DNA of 64,000 nt from NCBI RefSeq assembly GCF_000164135.1, contig NZ_GG770558.1, positions 252,497 to 316,496 on the forward strand. The letters are read 5' to 3'. The translations under genes were made by a program, and so were the position numbers. Under the pieces are notes generated by a model. It saw only the letters and a list, made by a program, of their open reading frames with translations, did no database searches and was not told the DNA's origin. This document shows, piece after piece, positions 18,141 to 28,226 of this stretch. This stretch comes from Mycobacterium parascrofulaceum ATCC BAA-614 (GTDB taxonomy: Bacteria > Actinomycetota > Actinomycetes > Mycobacteriales > Mycobacteriaceae). Each line of letters opens with the position of its first letter. The first letter of the stretch is position 1.

Positions 18141-19076
18141 ATGAGTAATCCGGATCACAGGCCAGCCGACGTGCGCAGGCAGGCGCGACGGAATGCCGAG
18201 CGGGCACGGGCGACCATGGAGGACCGGCGCAGCGGCCAGAGCGGCGGAGTGACCGGCTGGGTCGCCGAACGCGCCGGCAGGTGGGACCTCAGCGGCCAGG
18301 ACGAAACCACCCTGCAGCGCCAGAAGTATCTGTGGAATGTGCTGGTGGACTACTGGTTTCGCATGGAGATCGACGGCTGGGAGAACATTCCCGCGCCGCC
18401 GGCGCTGTTGGTGGGCATTCACTCCGGGGCGCCGTTCGTCTGGGATGCCTGGACAGTCGGCCTGCAGTGGTGGCGCCGCTTCGGGCAGGAACGCCCGCTG
18501 CACGGCACGGCCCACGACGCGCTGATGGCGATTCCGGTGATCGGCCGGTACTTCCGTTCCATGGGTGTGCTGCCCGCCGCCCCGGACGCGATCGCCACCG
18601 CCCTGGCCGAAGGCCGCGACGTTGCGTTGTGGCCCGGCGGCGAGGTCGACTCGCTGCGGCCGTGGACCGAGCGCGACCGGGCCAACCTGGCGGGGCGAAA
18701 AGGCTTCGTGAAGATGGCGATCCGGGCCGGCGTGCCGGTGGTGCCGATCGCCACGGTAGGCGGTGCCGACGCCATGCCCGTGCTGATTCGAGGTGACAAA
18801 CTGTCGAAGGCCCTACAGCTGGACCGCCTGCTGCGCCTCAAGGTGTTCCCCTTGGCGATCTCCCTGCCGTGGGGGATCGCGCCGGCGGCGCTTCCGCAGT
18901 TGCCGCTGCCGGCCAAGATCAGGACCCGGTTCATGCCGGCCGTGGAGCTCGACCACGATCCCGCCCGCGCCGAGGACGAGGCTTACGTCGACCGCAAGTA
19001 CTCAGAGGTTCAAGACGCCATTCAGGAGGGCATGGACGCGCTGGCACGCAAGCGCGCGTTCCCGCTCTTCGGCTGA
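18141..19076 (+). CDS. phospholipid/glycerol acyltransferase (PlsC-like)
   Basis: A 311-residue acyltransferase-family protein with a charged N-terminus and no clear membrane segment. Block I reads GIHSGAPFVWDAW: the His and Asp are seven residues apart instead of the usual four (H-x4-D), so either the spacing is divergent or another acidic residue serves. Block III is seen as LWPGGEVDSLRPW (replacing FPEGTRS) and block IV as AGVPVVPIATVGG. The family transfers acyl chains to glycerol-phosphate-type acceptors; the substrate is uncertain. The ATG at 18141 follows the terminator of the preceding gene. Confidence 0.75.
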   Translation: MSNPDHRPADVRRQARRNAERARATMEDRRSGQSGGVTGWVAERAGRWDLSGQDETTLQRQKYLWNVLVDYWFRMEIDGWENIPAPPALLVGIHSGAPFVWDAWTVGLQWWRRFGQERPLHGTAHDALMAIPVIGRYFRSMGVLPAAPDAIATALAEGRDVALWPGGEVDSLRPWTERDRANLAGRKGFVKMAIRAGVPVVPIATVGGADAMPVLIRGDKLSKALQLDRLLRLKVFPLAISLPWGIAPAALPQLPLPAKIRTRFMPAVELDHDPARAEDEAYVDRKYSEVQDAIQEGMDALARKRAFPLFG

Positions 19077-19114
19077 TCGGTCCGTAAAACCGCTGCGCGG
19101 CAGCCGGTTCCAGA

Positions 19115-19861
19115 TTATTGCGCGGGCGTCACCGCGCGGACCGAGGCGGCATTCGCCCACATCGGCGTCGGCGTCGACTCGCTGACGATCCATTCCGGGT
19201 GCGGTGGCGTGGCCGCCATGTAGCCCACGCCGCGGACGGTGTCGACCATCGACTGATGGCGGGAACCGAGCTTGGCGCGGAGCCGCCGGACGTGGACGTC
19301 GACCGAACGGACACGGCCGTTGCAGTCATAGCCCCACGCCTCGTGCATCAGGCGGGTGCGCGTGAACGGTCGACCGGCGTGCTGCACAAGGAAACTCAGG
19401 AGTTTGAATTCGGTCAGCGTCAGGCCGAGGTCCTCGCCCTCGAGCGACGCCGCGAAACTGGTCGGATGCAACAGCAAGGCGCCGAATCGCAGGCTGCCGT
19501 TGATTGCGTTGCGCCGCTGGACGATTGCCCGCCGCAGCCGGTCCTGCAAGTCGTCCGGGTTGGTGCCGGGCGCCACGACGTCGTCGATGTTCCAGTCGCT
19601 GTCGGTCACCACCTCGTCGGCCGGCGCGACGAGGGCCACCACGGCGGTGGCGGGGGCAGCGGAGGCCAGGCGACGGCAGGCCGCCCGGGCCGCCGCCGGG
19701 TCACGGCGCGCATCGATGATGGCGACGTGGGCGGAGTCGGCCGGCGCGCGAAGGTCATCGGTCAGCGGCGCACGGCGCATGATTCGGGCGAACGGAGTCA
19801 GGAGCGGGAGGGCGCGATCGAAGTCGTCCGCGTCGGTCAGCACTAGAACGTCCAACGACAT
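19115..19861 (-). CDS. OmpR/PhoB-type DNA-binding regulator (Rv2884-like)
   Basis: A 248-residue protein. A degenerate receiver-like domain (about 1-120) begins MSLDVLVLTDADDFDRALPLL. The phospho-acceptor region reads HVAIIDARRDPAAARAACR, with one Asp in IIDAR, but the acidic pair after strand 1 is weak. A winged-helix domain with the OmpR pattern follows (LTLTEFKLLSFLVQHAGRPFTRTRLMHEAWG...RSVDVHVRRLRAKLG...VRGVGYM). No kinase gene is adjacent. An in-frame GTG at 19909 would add 16 residues; it lies upstream of a run of eight C at 19892-19899, so the start is uncertain. Position and type match Rv2884 of M. tuberculosis, upstream of pyrH. Confidence 0.82.
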   Translation of the reverse strand: MSLDVLVLTDADDFDRALPLLTPFARIMRRAPLTDDLRAPADSAHVAIIDARRDPAAARAACRRLASAAPATAVVALVAPADEVVTDSDWNIDDVVAPGTNPDDLQDRLRRAIVQRRNAINGSLRFGALLLHPTSFAASLEGEDLGLTLTEFKLLSFLVQHAGRPFTRTRLMHEAWGYDCNGRVRSVDVHVRRLRAKLGSRHQSMVDTVRGVGYMAATPPHPEWIVSESTPTPMWANAASVRAVTPAQ

Positions 19862-19980
19862 CTCCCGGAACTTCTGTTGGATCTGCTTTTGCCCCCCCCG
19901 GCTGGGCACCTCACGCGGAGATGTCTGCAGCGCAACGCTGATTACCCGTTCGCGGCGCGTTTAATCAGACCGGTTATCCG

Positions 19981-20025
19981 GAAAAGTCGATGGGCCCGGT
20001 CCGTTTTCACAGACCGAGCCCATCC
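19981..20025 (-). terminator. intrinsic terminator after the CsbD-like gene
   Basis: Stem GATGGGC-(C/T)-CGGTC paired with GACCG-A-GCCCATC (19989-20024) around a 10-nt loop. Read on the minus strand it is followed by GACTTTTCC, a short T-run. It lies directly downstream of the minus-strand CsbD-like gene (stop at 20036). Confidence 0.65.
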
Positions 20026-20035
20026 TCCCAGCAAG

Positions 20036-20272
20036 CTACTGATTGGCCTTCTGGCGCTCCTCAGCTGCCTCGGCGCCGCCGCGCGCCGCCTCGGCCTCGG
20101 CTTCCTTCTTCGCCGCGTCGCGCTGTGCTTCCGCCTTGTCCTGCTGGGCCTGGCCCTCGCGGGTGAGGTCATCCTGACCAGTCACCGCACCGACGGCCTC
20201 CTTTGCCTTGCCCTTGACGTCCTCGACGACGCCCTTGACGGCTTCAGCAGGTCCCGAGTTGTTGTCCGCCAT
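20036..20272 (-). CDS. CsbD-like stress protein
   Basis: A 78-residue, highly charged, helical protein. It opens MADNNSGPAEAVKGVVEDVKGKAKEAVGAVTG, the CsbD fold pattern (G..K...G..KE..G...G), and continues with a long Ala/Glu/Lys/Gln coiled-coil-like tail (residues 38-78). CsbD proteins are SigB/SigF-type general stress proteins and mycobacterial versions are called microaggregate-binding proteins. AGAGGAAC precedes the ATG. A small palindrome GAGCGT-TC-ACGCTC lies about 30 bp upstream (20301-20314). It has its own terminator. Confidence 0.8.
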   Translation of the reverse strand: MADNNSGPAEAVKGVVEDVKGKAKEAVGAVTGQDDLTREGQAQQDKAEAQRDAAKKEAEAEAARGGAEAAEERQKANQ

Positions 20273-20624
20273 GGATCAGTTCCTCTCGTAGGCGTACCTT
20301 GAGCGTTCACGCTCACTGCCGATCGCCGAGGCGACCGGCCCGGTCAGACGGCGAGATTGGCCCTTATTCTCAAGACCGTGATTCCCACCGCGATGGTGCG
20401 GATTCCCCCTGGCGGGCCTCGCTCAAACATCGCCCGCCCAAAGGAGGCGAAGTCGGCGGCGCCGCCGGCGTCACCTGGGCCGATCCCCACGAAAAGCCGT
20501 TCGCTTTGCCAACTCTGCGCATAATGCACCCCACCGGCGCCGCGTTGTGTTGCGATGAGGCAGGATGTGAAATGCCGTTCCGGATGTTTTCACCCCGGGA
20601 TGGCACTCTCATGCGAGGAGCCTG
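20273..20624. other. intergenic region upstream of pyrH
   Basis: 352 bp between the divergent CsbD-like and pyrH genes. It holds the palindrome GAGCGT-TC-ACGCTC at 20301-20314 and presumably both promoters; no clear -10/-35 pair was recognised for pyrH. No gene is seen. Confidence 0.3.
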
Positions 20625-21431
20625 ATGACGGAGTCCAGGGAGCCCCAAGCCGCCGGCGCGGCGGCTCCGCAGCCGCAGCCCACCGCACCGGAGAACGGAT
20701 CAACTGCCGGGCAGCCGCGGGTGCGGCCCAGGTATTCCCGGGTGTTGCTGAAGCTGGGCGGCGAGATGTTCGGTGGGGGCCAGGTCGGCCTCGATCCCGA
20801 CGTCGTCGCGCGGGTCGCCCGCCAGATTGCCGAGGTGGTCCGCGACGGCGTCCAGGTGGCGGTCGTGATCGGTGGGGGCAACTTCTTCCGCGGCGCGCAG
20901 CTGCAGCAGCGCGGCATGGAACGGACCCGGTCTGACTACATGGGCATGCTGGGCACGGTGATGAACAGCCTGGCGCTGCAGGACTTCCTGGAAAAGGAGG
21001 GCATCGTCACCCGCGTCCAAACCGCGATCACCATGGGTCAGGTCGCCGAGCCATACCTGCCGCTGCGCGCCGTCCGCCACCTGGAGAAGGGGCGGGTGGT
21101 GATCTTCGGGGCCGGCATGGGCCTGCCGTACTTCTCCACCGACACCACGGCCGCGCAGCGGGCGCTGGAGATCGGCGCCGAGGTGGTCTTGATGGCCAAG
21201 GCGGTGGACGGCGTGTTCTCCGCGGATCCGCGGCTGAATCCGCACGCGGAACTGATCGCCGCGATCAGCCATCGCGAGGTCATCGACCGGGGACTGCGAG
21301 TGGCCGATGCGACGGCGTTCAGCCTGTGCATGGACAATGGCATGCCGATCCTGGTGTTCAACCTGCTGACCAATGGCAATATCGCCCGCGCGGTCGCCGG
21401 TGAGAAAATCGGGACACTGGTCACCACCTGA
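20625..21431 (+). CDS. pyrH: uridylate kinase
   Basis: A 268-residue UMP kinase of the amino acid kinase fold, making UDP from UMP and ATP in pyrimidine synthesis. After a 35-residue low-complexity N-terminus it shows [13 protein letters not shown] (phosphate loop), [31 protein letters not shown] and [14 protein letters not shown]. The actinobacterial N-terminal extension is normal. GAGGAG lies before the ATG. Starts the pyrH-frr-cdsA-rlmN run, as in M. tuberculosis Rv2883c-Rv2879c. Confidence 0.97.
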   Translation: MTESREPQAAGAAAPQPQPTAPENGSTAGQPRVRPRYSRVLLKLGGEMFGGGQVGLDPDVVARVARQIAEVVRDGVQVAVVIGGGNFFRGAQLQQRGMERTRSDYMGMLGTVMNSLALQDFLEKEGIVTRVQTAITMGQVAEPYLPLRAVRHLEKGRVVIFGAGMGLPYFSTDTTAAQRALEIGAEVVLMAKAVDGVFSADPRLNPHAELIAAISHREVIDRGLRVADATAFSLCMDNGMPILVFNLLTNGNIARAVAGEKIGTLVTT

Positions 21432-21447
21432 GGGGAAGAGCGAACGA

Positions 21448-22005
21448 ATGATTGACGAGGCTCTCTTCGACGCGGAAGAGAAAATGGAGAAGGCCGTATC
21501 GGTGGCCCGTGACGACTTGTCGACCATCCGGACCGGCCGCGCAAACCCGGGCATGTTCTCCCGGATCGTCATCGACTACTACGGCGCCACCACCCCCATC
21601 ACGCAGCTGGCCAGCATCAACGTGCCCGAGGCGCGGCTCGTCGTCATCAAGCCCTACGAAGCGAGTCAGCTCGGCGCGATCGAGAACGCGATCCGCAACT
21701 CCGACCTGGGGGTGAACCCCACCAACGACGGCACCCTGATCCGCGTGGCGGTGCCGCAACTGACCGAGGAGCGCCGCCGGGAGCTGGTCAAACAGGCCAA
21801 GAGCAAGGGCGAGGATGCCCGGGTCTCGGTGCGCAACATCCGCCGCAAGGCGATGGAGGAGCTGCACCGCATCCGTAAGGACGGCGAGGCCGGCGAGGAC
21901 GAGGTCGGCCGCGCGGAAAAGGAACTCGACAAGGCCACCCATCAGTACACCGCCCAGATCGATGAGTTGGTCAAGCACAAAGAAGGCGAGCTGCTGGAGG
22001 TCTAG
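21448..22005 (+). CDS. frr: ribosome recycling factor
   Basis: A 185-residue protein, exactly the usual length. With EF-G it splits post-termination ribosomes. Key stretches are the N-terminal helix [25 protein letters not shown], the hinge domain [28 protein letters not shown] and the C-terminal helices [20 protein letters not shown]. It follows pyrH by 16 bp. Confidence 0.98.
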   Translation: MIDEALFDAEEKMEKAVSVARDDLSTIRTGRANPGMFSRIVIDYYGATTPITQLASINVPEARLVVIKPYEASQLGAIENAIRNSDLGVNPTNDGTLIRVAVPQLTEERRRELVKQAKSKGEDARVSVRNIRRKAMEELHRIRKDGEAGEDEVGRAEKELDKATHQYTAQIDELVKHKEGELLEV

Positions 22006-22037
22006 CGGCCGCTCAGCAGCTAAGTTCACCCAGGTCC

Positions 22038-22961
22038 GTGGCAACCACCGGCGCAGCCAGCCCGCCCGACGAGCCGGCGCGTGAGGGCAGGAACATAGTG
22101 CAGCAGCCCGCCAAGAAGACGTCCCGCGCGGGACGCGACCTGCGCGCCGCCATCGCCGTGGGCGCGGGGATCGGCGGTGTGCTGATCGTGACGTTGATCT
22201 TCGCGCCGCTGTTCTGGGTTCCCATCGTCGCCCTCGCCATCCTGGTCGCCACCCACGAGGTGGTGCGGCGCCTGCGCGAGGCCGGGTACGTCATTCCGCT
22301 GATCCCGCTGCTGATCGGTGGCCAGGTGACCGTCTGGCTGACCTGGCCGTTCCACGCCGCCGGCGCCCTGGCCGGCTTCGGCGCCACCGTGGTGGTCTGC
22401 AACGTCTGGCGGCTGTTCATGCAGGACAACAGCAAGCGGCCCGAGCCGTTCGCGGGCTCACCGTCGGCCAACTACCTGCGCGACGCCTCCGCGACCGTGT
22501 TCCTGGCCGCGTGGGTCCCGCTGTTCGCCTCCTTCGGCGCCATGCTCGTCTACCCCAAGGACGGCGCGGGCCGGGTCTTTTGCCTGATGGTCACCGTCGT
22601 CGCCTCCGACGTGGGCGGGTACGCCGTGGGAGTGCTGCTCGGCAAGCACCCGATGGTTCCCGCGATCAGCCCGAAGAAGTCGTGGGAGGGTTTCGCCGGT
22701 TCGCTCTTCTTCGGCATCACGGCGGCGATCCTGACCGCCACATATCTGGCCGGCAAGCCGCCCTGGATCGGCGCGTTGCTGGGAGTCATCCTGGTGCTGA
22801 CCTGCACGCTCGGCGATCTGGTCGAGTCCCAGATCAAGCGCGACCTGGGCATCAAGGACATGGGCCGCTTGCTGCCCGGCCACGGTGGCCTGATGGATCG
22901 CCTCGACGGCGTGCTGCCGTCGGCGGTGGCCGCGTGGACGGTGCTGACGCTCGTGCCCTGA
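22038..22961 (+). CDS. cdsA: phosphatidate cytidylyltransferase
   Basis: A 307-residue integral membrane enzyme making CDP-diacylglycerol from phosphatidate and CTP, the entry to phospholipid synthesis including PIMs. A 35-residue cytosolic N-terminus precedes about eight membrane segments. The signature near the C-terminus is intact: SPKKSWEG, then [33 protein letters not shown], which holds the catalytic Asp residues. GTG start at 22038. It is 32 bp behind frr. Confidence 0.95.
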   Translation: MATTGAASPPDEPAREGRNIVQQPAKKTSRAGRDLRAAIAVGAGIGGVLIVTLIFAPLFWVPIVALAILVATHEVVRRLREAGYVIPLIPLLIGGQVTVWLTWPFHAAGALAGFGATVVVCNVWRLFMQDNSKRPEPFAGSPSANYLRDASATVFLAAWVPLFASFGAMLVYPKDGAGRVFCLMVTVVASDVGGYAVGVLLGKHPMVPAISPKKSWEGFAGSLFFGITAAILTATYLAGKPPWIGALLGVILVLTCTLGDLVESQIKRDLGIKDMGRLLPGHGGLMDRLDGVLPSAVAAWTVLTLVP

Positions 22962-22984
22962 GGAGGACCGATACTGGACTGGTC

Positions 22985-24088
22985 ATGGTCCAACAATTGG
23001 TTTTCACCGAACCCCGCCCCAGCAGGCCGCCGCGGCACCTGGCCGACCTCGACGCGGAAGGCCGCGCCGCGGCCGTCGCCGAGCTGAGGCTGCCGGCGTT
23101 CCGCGCCAAGCAACTCGCGCATCAGTACTACGGCCGCCTGATCGCCGATCCGCGCGCGATGACCGATCTACCGGCGGCCGTGCGGGAGCGGGTCGCCGAG
23201 GCGATGTTCCCGCGACTGCTCACCGCGGCCGCCGATGTGGCCTGCGACGCCGGGCAGACCCGAAAGACGTTGTGGCGCGGGACCGATGGGACGACCTTCG
23301 AGTCGGTGCTGATGCGCTACCCGCAGCGCAACACCGTGTGCATCTCGTCGCAGGCCGGTTGCGGCATGGCCTGTCCCTTCTGCGCGACCGGGCAGGGTGG
23401 ACTGACCCGCAACCTGTCGACCGCGGAAATCGTGGAGCAGGTCCGGTCCGCCGCCGCGGCCCTGCGGGACGATTTCGGCCCCCCTGGCCAGCGGCTGTCC
23501 AACGTCGTCTTCATGGGGATGGGGGAGCCGCTGGCCAATTACGCCAGGGTGGTGGCGGCGGTGCGGCGCATCACCGAACCGCCGCCGCACGGCTTCGGCA
23601 TTTCGGCCCGCTCGGTCACCGTCTCGACGGTTGGGCTGGCTCCCGCCATCCGCAAACTGGCCGACGAACGGCTCGGGGTGACGCTGGCCCTGTCGTTGCA
23701 CGCGCCCGACGACGAACTGCGCGACACGCTGGTGCCGGTCAACAACCGGTGGAAGATCGACGAGGCGCTCGACGCCGCCCGGTATTACGCCGACGTCACC
23801 GGCCGGCGGGTGTCGGTGGAATACGCGTTGATCCGCGACGTCAACGACCAGCCGTGGCGCGCCGACCTGCTGGGCAAGCGCCTGCATCGGGCGCTCGGCC
23901 CGTTGGTGCACGTGAACCTGATCCCGCTCAACCCGACACCGGGCAGCGAGTGGGACGCCAGCCCCAAGGCCGCGGAGCGCGAGTTCGTGCGGCGGGTCCG
24001 GGCGCAGGGCGTTTCGTGCACGGTGCGGGACACCCGCGGTCGGGAGATCAGCGCCGCCTGCGGACAGCTGGCCGCCGAAGGCGGGTAG
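22985..24088 (+). CDS. rlmN: dual-specificity 23S rRNA/tRNA adenine C2-methyltransferase
   Basis: A 367-residue radical SAM enzyme that methylates C2 of A2503 in 23S rRNA and A37 in some tRNAs. The [4Fe-4S] motif is CGMACPFC (C-x3-C-x2-C). GMGEPLANY and [18 protein letters not shown] are further family marks, and the late Cys of [20 protein letters not shown] forms the methyl-Cys/thiyl pair. ATG at 22985. Its last 38 bases, including the stop, are the first copy of a 58-bp tandem repeat. Confidence 0.95.
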   Translation: MVQQLVFTEPRPSRPPRHLADLDAEGRAAAVAELRLPAFRAKQLAHQYYGRLIADPRAMTDLPAAVRERVAEAMFPRLLTAAADVACDAGQTRKTLWRGTDGTTFESVLMRYPQRNTVCISSQAGCGMACPFCATGQGGLTRNLSTAEIVEQVRSAAAALRDDFGPPGQRLSNVVFMGMGEPLANYARVVAAVRRITEPPPHGFGISARSVTVSTVGLAPAIRKLADERLGVTLALSLHAPDDELRDTLVPVNNRWKIDEALDAARYYADVTGRRVSVEYALIRDVNDQPWRADLLGKRLHRALGPLVHVNLIPLNPTPGSEWDASPKAAEREFVRRVRAQGVSCTVRDTRGREISAACGQLAAEGG

Positions 24089-24189
24089 CTGGAGCGCAGG
24101 CGATTGAGGCGCCGCCTGCGGACAGCTGGCCGCCGAAGGCGGGTAGCTGGAGCGCAGGCGATTGAGGCGCCGCCTGCGGACAGCTGGCC
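24051..24189 (+). repeat. 58-bp tandem repeat duplicating the rlmN 3' end
   Basis: A 58-bp unit beginning GCGCCGCCTGCGGACAGCTG is present twice in full (24051-24108 and 24109-24166) plus a third partial copy of about 23 bp (24167-24189). The first copy contains the last codons and TAG of rlmN, so the following copies carry an out-of-use echo of the gene end. It falls between rlmN and the convergent DUF2631 gene. Copy number probably varies between strains, as in other mycobacterial VNTRs. Confidence 0.9.
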
Positions 24190-24218
24190 TTCGAAAAGAC
24201 GTAGCGGGCGGGTGAGGC

Positions 24219-24473
24219 CTACCTGATCCAGCCGCGCCGACGGCCCCACAGGTCGCGGATCAGGACGAACAGTGCGACCGCGGCGAACCCGATCAGGTAC
24301 CAGTTCTCGATGTTGCCGACATGGTTGCCGCGCAGCATGGCGAGCAGGAATCCGAAGATGACCAGGCCGGTGATGTGCCAGGTGCGGTGATTGATCCTGC
24401 TCCACCCCCACGCCGCCGAGGGCACCTCAACGGGGTCGACGCCGGTGAAATGTTCCACCTCGGTACTGGCCAC
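24219..24473 (-). CDS. DUF2631 membrane protein (Rv2876-like)
   Basis: An 84-residue protein with two membrane segments (about 29-45, [16 protein letters not shown], and 52-70, [19 protein letters not shown]) and a positive C-terminus RRRGWIR. The N-terminus holds the conserved [24 protein letters not shown] at 24473 preceded by GAAAGGG. Function unknown. In M. tuberculosis the homologue Rv2876 stands near mpt53 and dipZ; that secreted-disulfide and MPT70/83 block is missing here, so dxr follows directly. Confidence 0.82.
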   Translation of the reverse strand: MASTEVEHFTGVDPVEVPSAAWGWSRINHRTWHITGLVIFGFLLAMLRGNHVGNIENWYLIGFAAVALFVLIRDLWGRRRGWIR

Positions 24474-24568
24474 GGTGCTTCCCTTTCGTCGTTGCTGCAG
24501 CGATTGTGGCATACCCGCCCGGGCCGCTGCGTGGCCCGCGTCGTCGCGGGGCGGGGCACAATGAGTGG

Positions 24569-25753
24569 GTGACAAACGCGACACCCGGGGGCCGCCTGCG
24601 CGTGCTGGTGCTGGGCAGCACCGGCTCGATCGGCACCCAGGCGCTGGAGGTGATTGCGGCTCATCCGGACCGCTTCGAGGTGGTCGGCCTGGCCGCCGGC
24701 GGCGCCAACCTGGACCTGCTGCAACGGCAGCGCGCCGAGACCGGGGTCACCAACATCGCCGTGGCCGACGAACGCGCGGCGCGGGTCGCCGACGTCCCCT
24801 ACCGCGGCCCCGACGCGGTGACCCGCCTGGTCGAAGACACCGACGCCGACGTCGTCCTCAACGCGCTGGTGGGGGCGCTGGGGCTGCGGCCGACGCTGGC
24901 CGCGCTGGCATCGGGCGCCCGGCTGGCGCTGGCCAACAAGGAATCCCTGGTCGCCGGCGGCCCCCTGGTGGTGCGGGCGGCGCGACCGGGCCAGATCGTG
25001 CCGGTCGACTCCGAACACTCCGCGCTGGCCCAATGCCTGCGCGGCGGAGCGCCCGGGGAGGTCGCCAAGCTGGTGCTGACCGCGTCCGGCGGGCCGTTCC
25101 GCGGGTGGTCCGCCGCCCAGCTCGAGGCCGTCACCCCCGAACAGGCCGGGGCCCACCCGACGTGGTCGATGGGCCCGATGAACACGCTGAACTCGGCGTC
25201 GCTGGTCAACAAGGGGCTCGAGCTCATCGAGACGCACCTGCTGTTCGGCATCCCGTACGACCGCATCGAGGTCGTCGTGCACCCACAGTCGGTTGTGCAC
25301 TCGATGGTCACGTTCGTTGACGGCTCGACCATCGCCCAGGCCAGCCCGCCGGACATGAAGTTGCCCATCTCGCTGGCGCTGGGCTGGCCCGATCGGGTCC
25401 CGGGTGTGGCGGCGGCGTGCGACTTCAGCACCGCCTCGAGCTGGGAATTCGAGCCCCTGGACAGCGAGGTCTTTCCCGCCGTCGAGCTGGCCCGGTATGC
25501 CGGCCAGACCGGCGGGTGCATGACCGCCGTCTACAACGCGGCCAACGAAGAGGCCGCGGAGGCGTTCCTGCAACGCCGCATCGGCTTCCCCGTCATCGTC
25601 AAAACAGTCGCCGACGTGCTGCACGCCGCAGACCAATGGTCGGTTTCACCCGCTAACGTGGATGAGGTACTCGACGCGCAGCGCTGGGCGCGGGAGCGGG
25701 CGCAGCGTGCTCTCGCGGACGCGAGCGCCCACAGAGTCTCCGGAATGGTGTGA
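24569..25753 (+). CDS. dxr: 1-deoxy-D-xylulose 5-phosphate reductoisomerase
   Basis: A 394-residue enzyme making 2-C-methyl-D-erythritol 4-phosphate in the MEP isoprenoid route, and the target of fosmidomycin. It has the NADPH motif [26 protein letters not shown], the metal-site SEHSA, and ASGGPFRGW with the [18 protein letters not shown] flexible loop. GTG at 24569. The gene stands 20 bp before rip1 and together with ispG forms a conserved dxr-rip1-ispG unit (Rv2870c-Rv2868c). Confidence 0.96.
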   Translation: MTNATPGGRLRVLVLGSTGSIGTQALEVIAAHPDRFEVVGLAAGGANLDLLQRQRAETGVTNIAVADERAARVADVPYRGPDAVTRLVEDTDADVVLNALVGALGLRPTLAALASGARLALANKESLVAGGPLVVRAARPGQIVPVDSEHSALAQCLRGGAPGEVAKLVLTASGGPFRGWSAAQLEAVTPEQAGAHPTWSMGPMNTLNSASLVNKGLELIETHLLFGIPYDRIEVVVHPQSVVHSMVTFVDGSTIAQASPPDMKLPISLALGWPDRVPGVAAACDFSTASSWEFEPLDSEVFPAVELARYAGQTGGCMTAVYNAANEEAAEAFLQRRIGFPVIVKTVADVLHAADQWSVSPANVDEVLDAQRWARERAQRALADASAHRVSGMV

Positions 25754-25772
25754 GAAAGGTCCTGGCAGCCTG

Positions 25773-26987
25773 ATGATGTTCGCTATCGGCATTGTGCTGT
25801 TCGCGCTCGCCATCCTGATCTCGGTGGCGCTGCACGAGTGCGGCCACATGTGGGTCGCCCGCGCCACCGGCATGAAGGTCCGCCGTTATTTCGTCGGGTT
25901 CGGGCCCACGCTGTGGTCGACGCGGCGTGGCGAGACCGAGTACGGCCTGAAGGCCGTGCCGCTGGGCGGCTTCTGCGATATCGCCGGGATGACGTCGGTC
26001 GAGGAGCTGGCGCCCGACGAAGCCGACCGGGCGATGTACAAGCAGGACGTCTGGAAGCGCGTCGCGGTGCTGTTCGCCGGCCCGGCCATGAACTTCGTCA
26101 TCTGCCTGGTGCTGATCTATGGCATCGCGCTGGTCTGGGGACTGCCGAACCTGCACCCGCCGACCAGGGCGGTGATCGGCGAAACCGCCTGTGTCGCACC
26201 GGAAGTGGCCCCCGGCAAGATCGCCGACTGCACCGGCCCCGGTCCGGCAGCGCTGGCCGGAATCCGCGCCGGCGACGTGGTGGTCAAGGTCGGCGACACC
26301 CCGGTGTCCACCTTCGACGACATGGCCGCCGCGATCCGCAAGGTGCACGGCACCGTTCCGGTCGTCGTCGAGCGCGGAGGCAAGACGATCACCACCTCCG
26401 TCGACGTCACGCCCACCCAGCGCTTCCTGAGCGGTGGGCAGGGCGGTCAGGCGACCCCGTCGACGGTCGGCGCCATCGGCGTCGCCGCCGTCAGGCTCGC
26501 ACCGACGCACTACGGGGCGCTCGCCGCGGTGCCGGCCACCTTCGCGTTCACCGGCGACCTGACCGGCGAGGTGGGCAAGGCGCTGGTCACCATCCCCACC
26601 AAGGTGGGGGCGCTGGTGCACGCGATCGGCGGCGGGCAGCGCGACCCGCAGACCCCGATGAGCGTGGTCGGCGCCAGCATCATCGGCGGCGACACCGTCG
26701 ACCACGGGCTGTGGGTGGCGTTCTGGTTCTTCCTCGCCCAGCTGAACCTGATCCTGGGCGCGATCAACCTGGTGCCGCTGCTGCCCTTCGACGGTGGCCA
26801 CATCGCCATCGCGGTGTTCGAGAAGATCCGCAACCTCGTCCGGTCGGCCCGCGGCATGGTCGCGGCGGCGCCGGTGAACTACCTCAAGCTGATGCCCGCG
26901 ACGTACGTGGTGCTGGTGTTCGTCGTCGGCTACATGCTGCTGACCGTGACCGCTGATCTGGTCAATCCGATCAGGCTCTTTCAATAG
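25773..26987 (+). CDS. rip1: site-2 intramembrane metalloprotease Rip1
   Basis: A 404-residue membrane protease, the same length as M. tuberculosis Rip1 (Rv2869c). The zinc motif HECGH (His21, Glu22, His25) lies in the first membrane helix, a PDZ domain spans about 120-235 ([22 protein letters not shown]) and the third ligand is in [12 protein letters not shown]. It cuts membrane anti-sigma factors (SigK, SigL and SigM systems in M. tuberculosis). ATG-ATG start at 25773. Confidence 0.95.
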   Translation: MMFAIGIVLFALAILISVALHECGHMWVARATGMKVRRYFVGFGPTLWSTRRGETEYGLKAVPLGGFCDIAGMTSVEELAPDEADRAMYKQDVWKRVAVLFAGPAMNFVICLVLIYGIALVWGLPNLHPPTRAVIGETACVAPEVAPGKIADCTGPGPAALAGIRAGDVVVKVGDTPVSTFDDMAAAIRKVHGTVPVVVERGGKTITTSVDVTPTQRFLSGGQGGQATPSTVGAIGVAAVRLAPTHYGALAAVPATFAFTGDLTGEVGKALVTIPTKVGALVHAIGGGQRDPQTPMSVVGASIIGGDTVDHGLWVAFWFFLAQLNLILGAINLVPLLPFDGGHIAIAVFEKIRNLVRSARGMVAAAPVNYLKLMPATYVVLVFVVGYMLLTVTADLVNPIRLFQ

Positions 26988-27003
26988 TTAGGGAATCAAG
27001 ACA

Positions 27004-28170
27004 GTGACTGTTGGCCTGGGCATGCCGGACGCTCCGGCGCCCACGCTCGCCCCCCGGCGCAAGACGCGCCAACTGATGGTCCGCGACGTCGGGGTGGGGA
27101 GCGATTATCCGATTTCGGTGCAGTCCATGTGCACCACCAAGACCCACGACGTGAACACGACGCTGCAGCAGATCGCGGAACTGACCGCCGCCGGCTGCGA
27201 CATCGTCCGGGTGGCCTGCCCACGTCAGGAGGACGCAGACGCGCTCGCCGAGATCGCGCGGCACAGCCAGATCCCGGTGATCGCCGACATCCACTTCCAG
27301 CCGAAGTACATCTTCGCCGCCATCGACGCCGGGTGCGCCGCGGTGCGCGTGAACCCCGGCAACATCAAGGAATTCGACGGCCGGGTCGGCGAGGTGGCCA
27401 AGGCCGCCGCCGCGGCCGGCATCCCGATCCGCATCGGCGTCAACGCCGGCTCGCTGGACAAGCGGTTCATGGAGAAGTACGGCAAGGCCACGCCCGAGGC
27501 GCTGGTCGAGTCCGCGCTGTGGGAGGCGTCGCTGTTCGAGGAGCACGGCTTCGGCGACATCAAGATCAGCGTCAAGCACAACGACCCCGTCGTGATGGTC
27601 GCCGCCTACGAGCAGCTGGCCGCCCAGTGCGACTATCCGCTGCACCTCGGCGTCACCGAGGCCGGCCCAGCGTTCCAGGGCACCATCAAGTCCGCGGTGG
27701 CATTCGGCGCGCTGCTGTCGCGGGGGATCGGGGACACCATCCGGGTGTCGTTGTCCGCGCCGCCGGTCGAAGAGGTCAAGGTCGGCATCCAGATCCTCGA
27801 GTCGCTGAACCTGCGGCCGCGCGGGCTCGAGATCGTGTCCTGCCCGTCCTGCGGTCGCGCGCAGGTCGACGTGTACACCCTGGCCAACGCCGTCACCGCC
27901 GGGCTGGACGGCCTCGACGTGCCGCTGCGGGTCGCCGTGATGGGGTGCGTGGTGAACGGCCCGGGGGAGGCGCGCGAGGCCGACCTGGGTGTGGCGTCGG
28001 GAAATGGCAAGGGACAGATCTTCGTTCGCGGCGAGGTGATCAAGACCGTGCCGGAAGCCCAGATCGTGGAGACGCTGATCGAGGAGGCCATGCGGCTCGC
28101 CGCGGAGATGGGGATCGATCACGGTCCCGACACAACATCCAGCGGTTCGCCGATCGTGACCGTAAGCTGA
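27004..28170 (+). CDS. ispG: 4-hydroxy-3-methylbut-2-enyl diphosphate synthase (IspG/GcpE)
   Basis: A 388-residue [4Fe-4S] enzyme converting MEcPP to HMBPP in the MEP route. The TIM barrel has [23 protein letters not shown] and RVNPGNI. The cluster domain has [11 protein letters not shown] (C-x2-C) and [11 protein letters not shown] with the third Cys. GTG start at 27004. Last gene of the dxr-rip1-ispG unit; the GNAT gene 56 bp downstream may still be co-transcribed. Confidence 0.96.
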   Translation: MTVGLGMPDAPAPTLAPRRKTRQLMVRDVGVGSDYPISVQSMCTTKTHDVNTTLQQIAELTAAGCDIVRVACPRQEDADALAEIARHSQIPVIADIHFQPKYIFAAIDAGCAAVRVNPGNIKEFDGRVGEVAKAAAAAGIPIRIGVNAGSLDKRFMEKYGKATPEALVESALWEASLFEEHGFGDIKISVKHNDPVVMVAAYEQLAAQCDYPLHLGVTEAGPAFQGTIKSAVAFGALLSRGIGDTIRVSLSAPPVEEVKVGIQILESLNLRPRGLEIVSCPSCGRAQVDVYTLANAVTAGLDGLDVPLRVAVMGCVVNGPGEAREADLGVASGNGKGQIFVRGEVIKTVPEAQIVETLIEEAMRLAAEMGIDHGPDTTSSGSPIVTVS

Positions 28171-28226
28171 TGGGGGCCGGTTCCCGCCTGCAAGTCCTTT
28201 AGTTCGCAACACAGAGAGTTCGTCAG

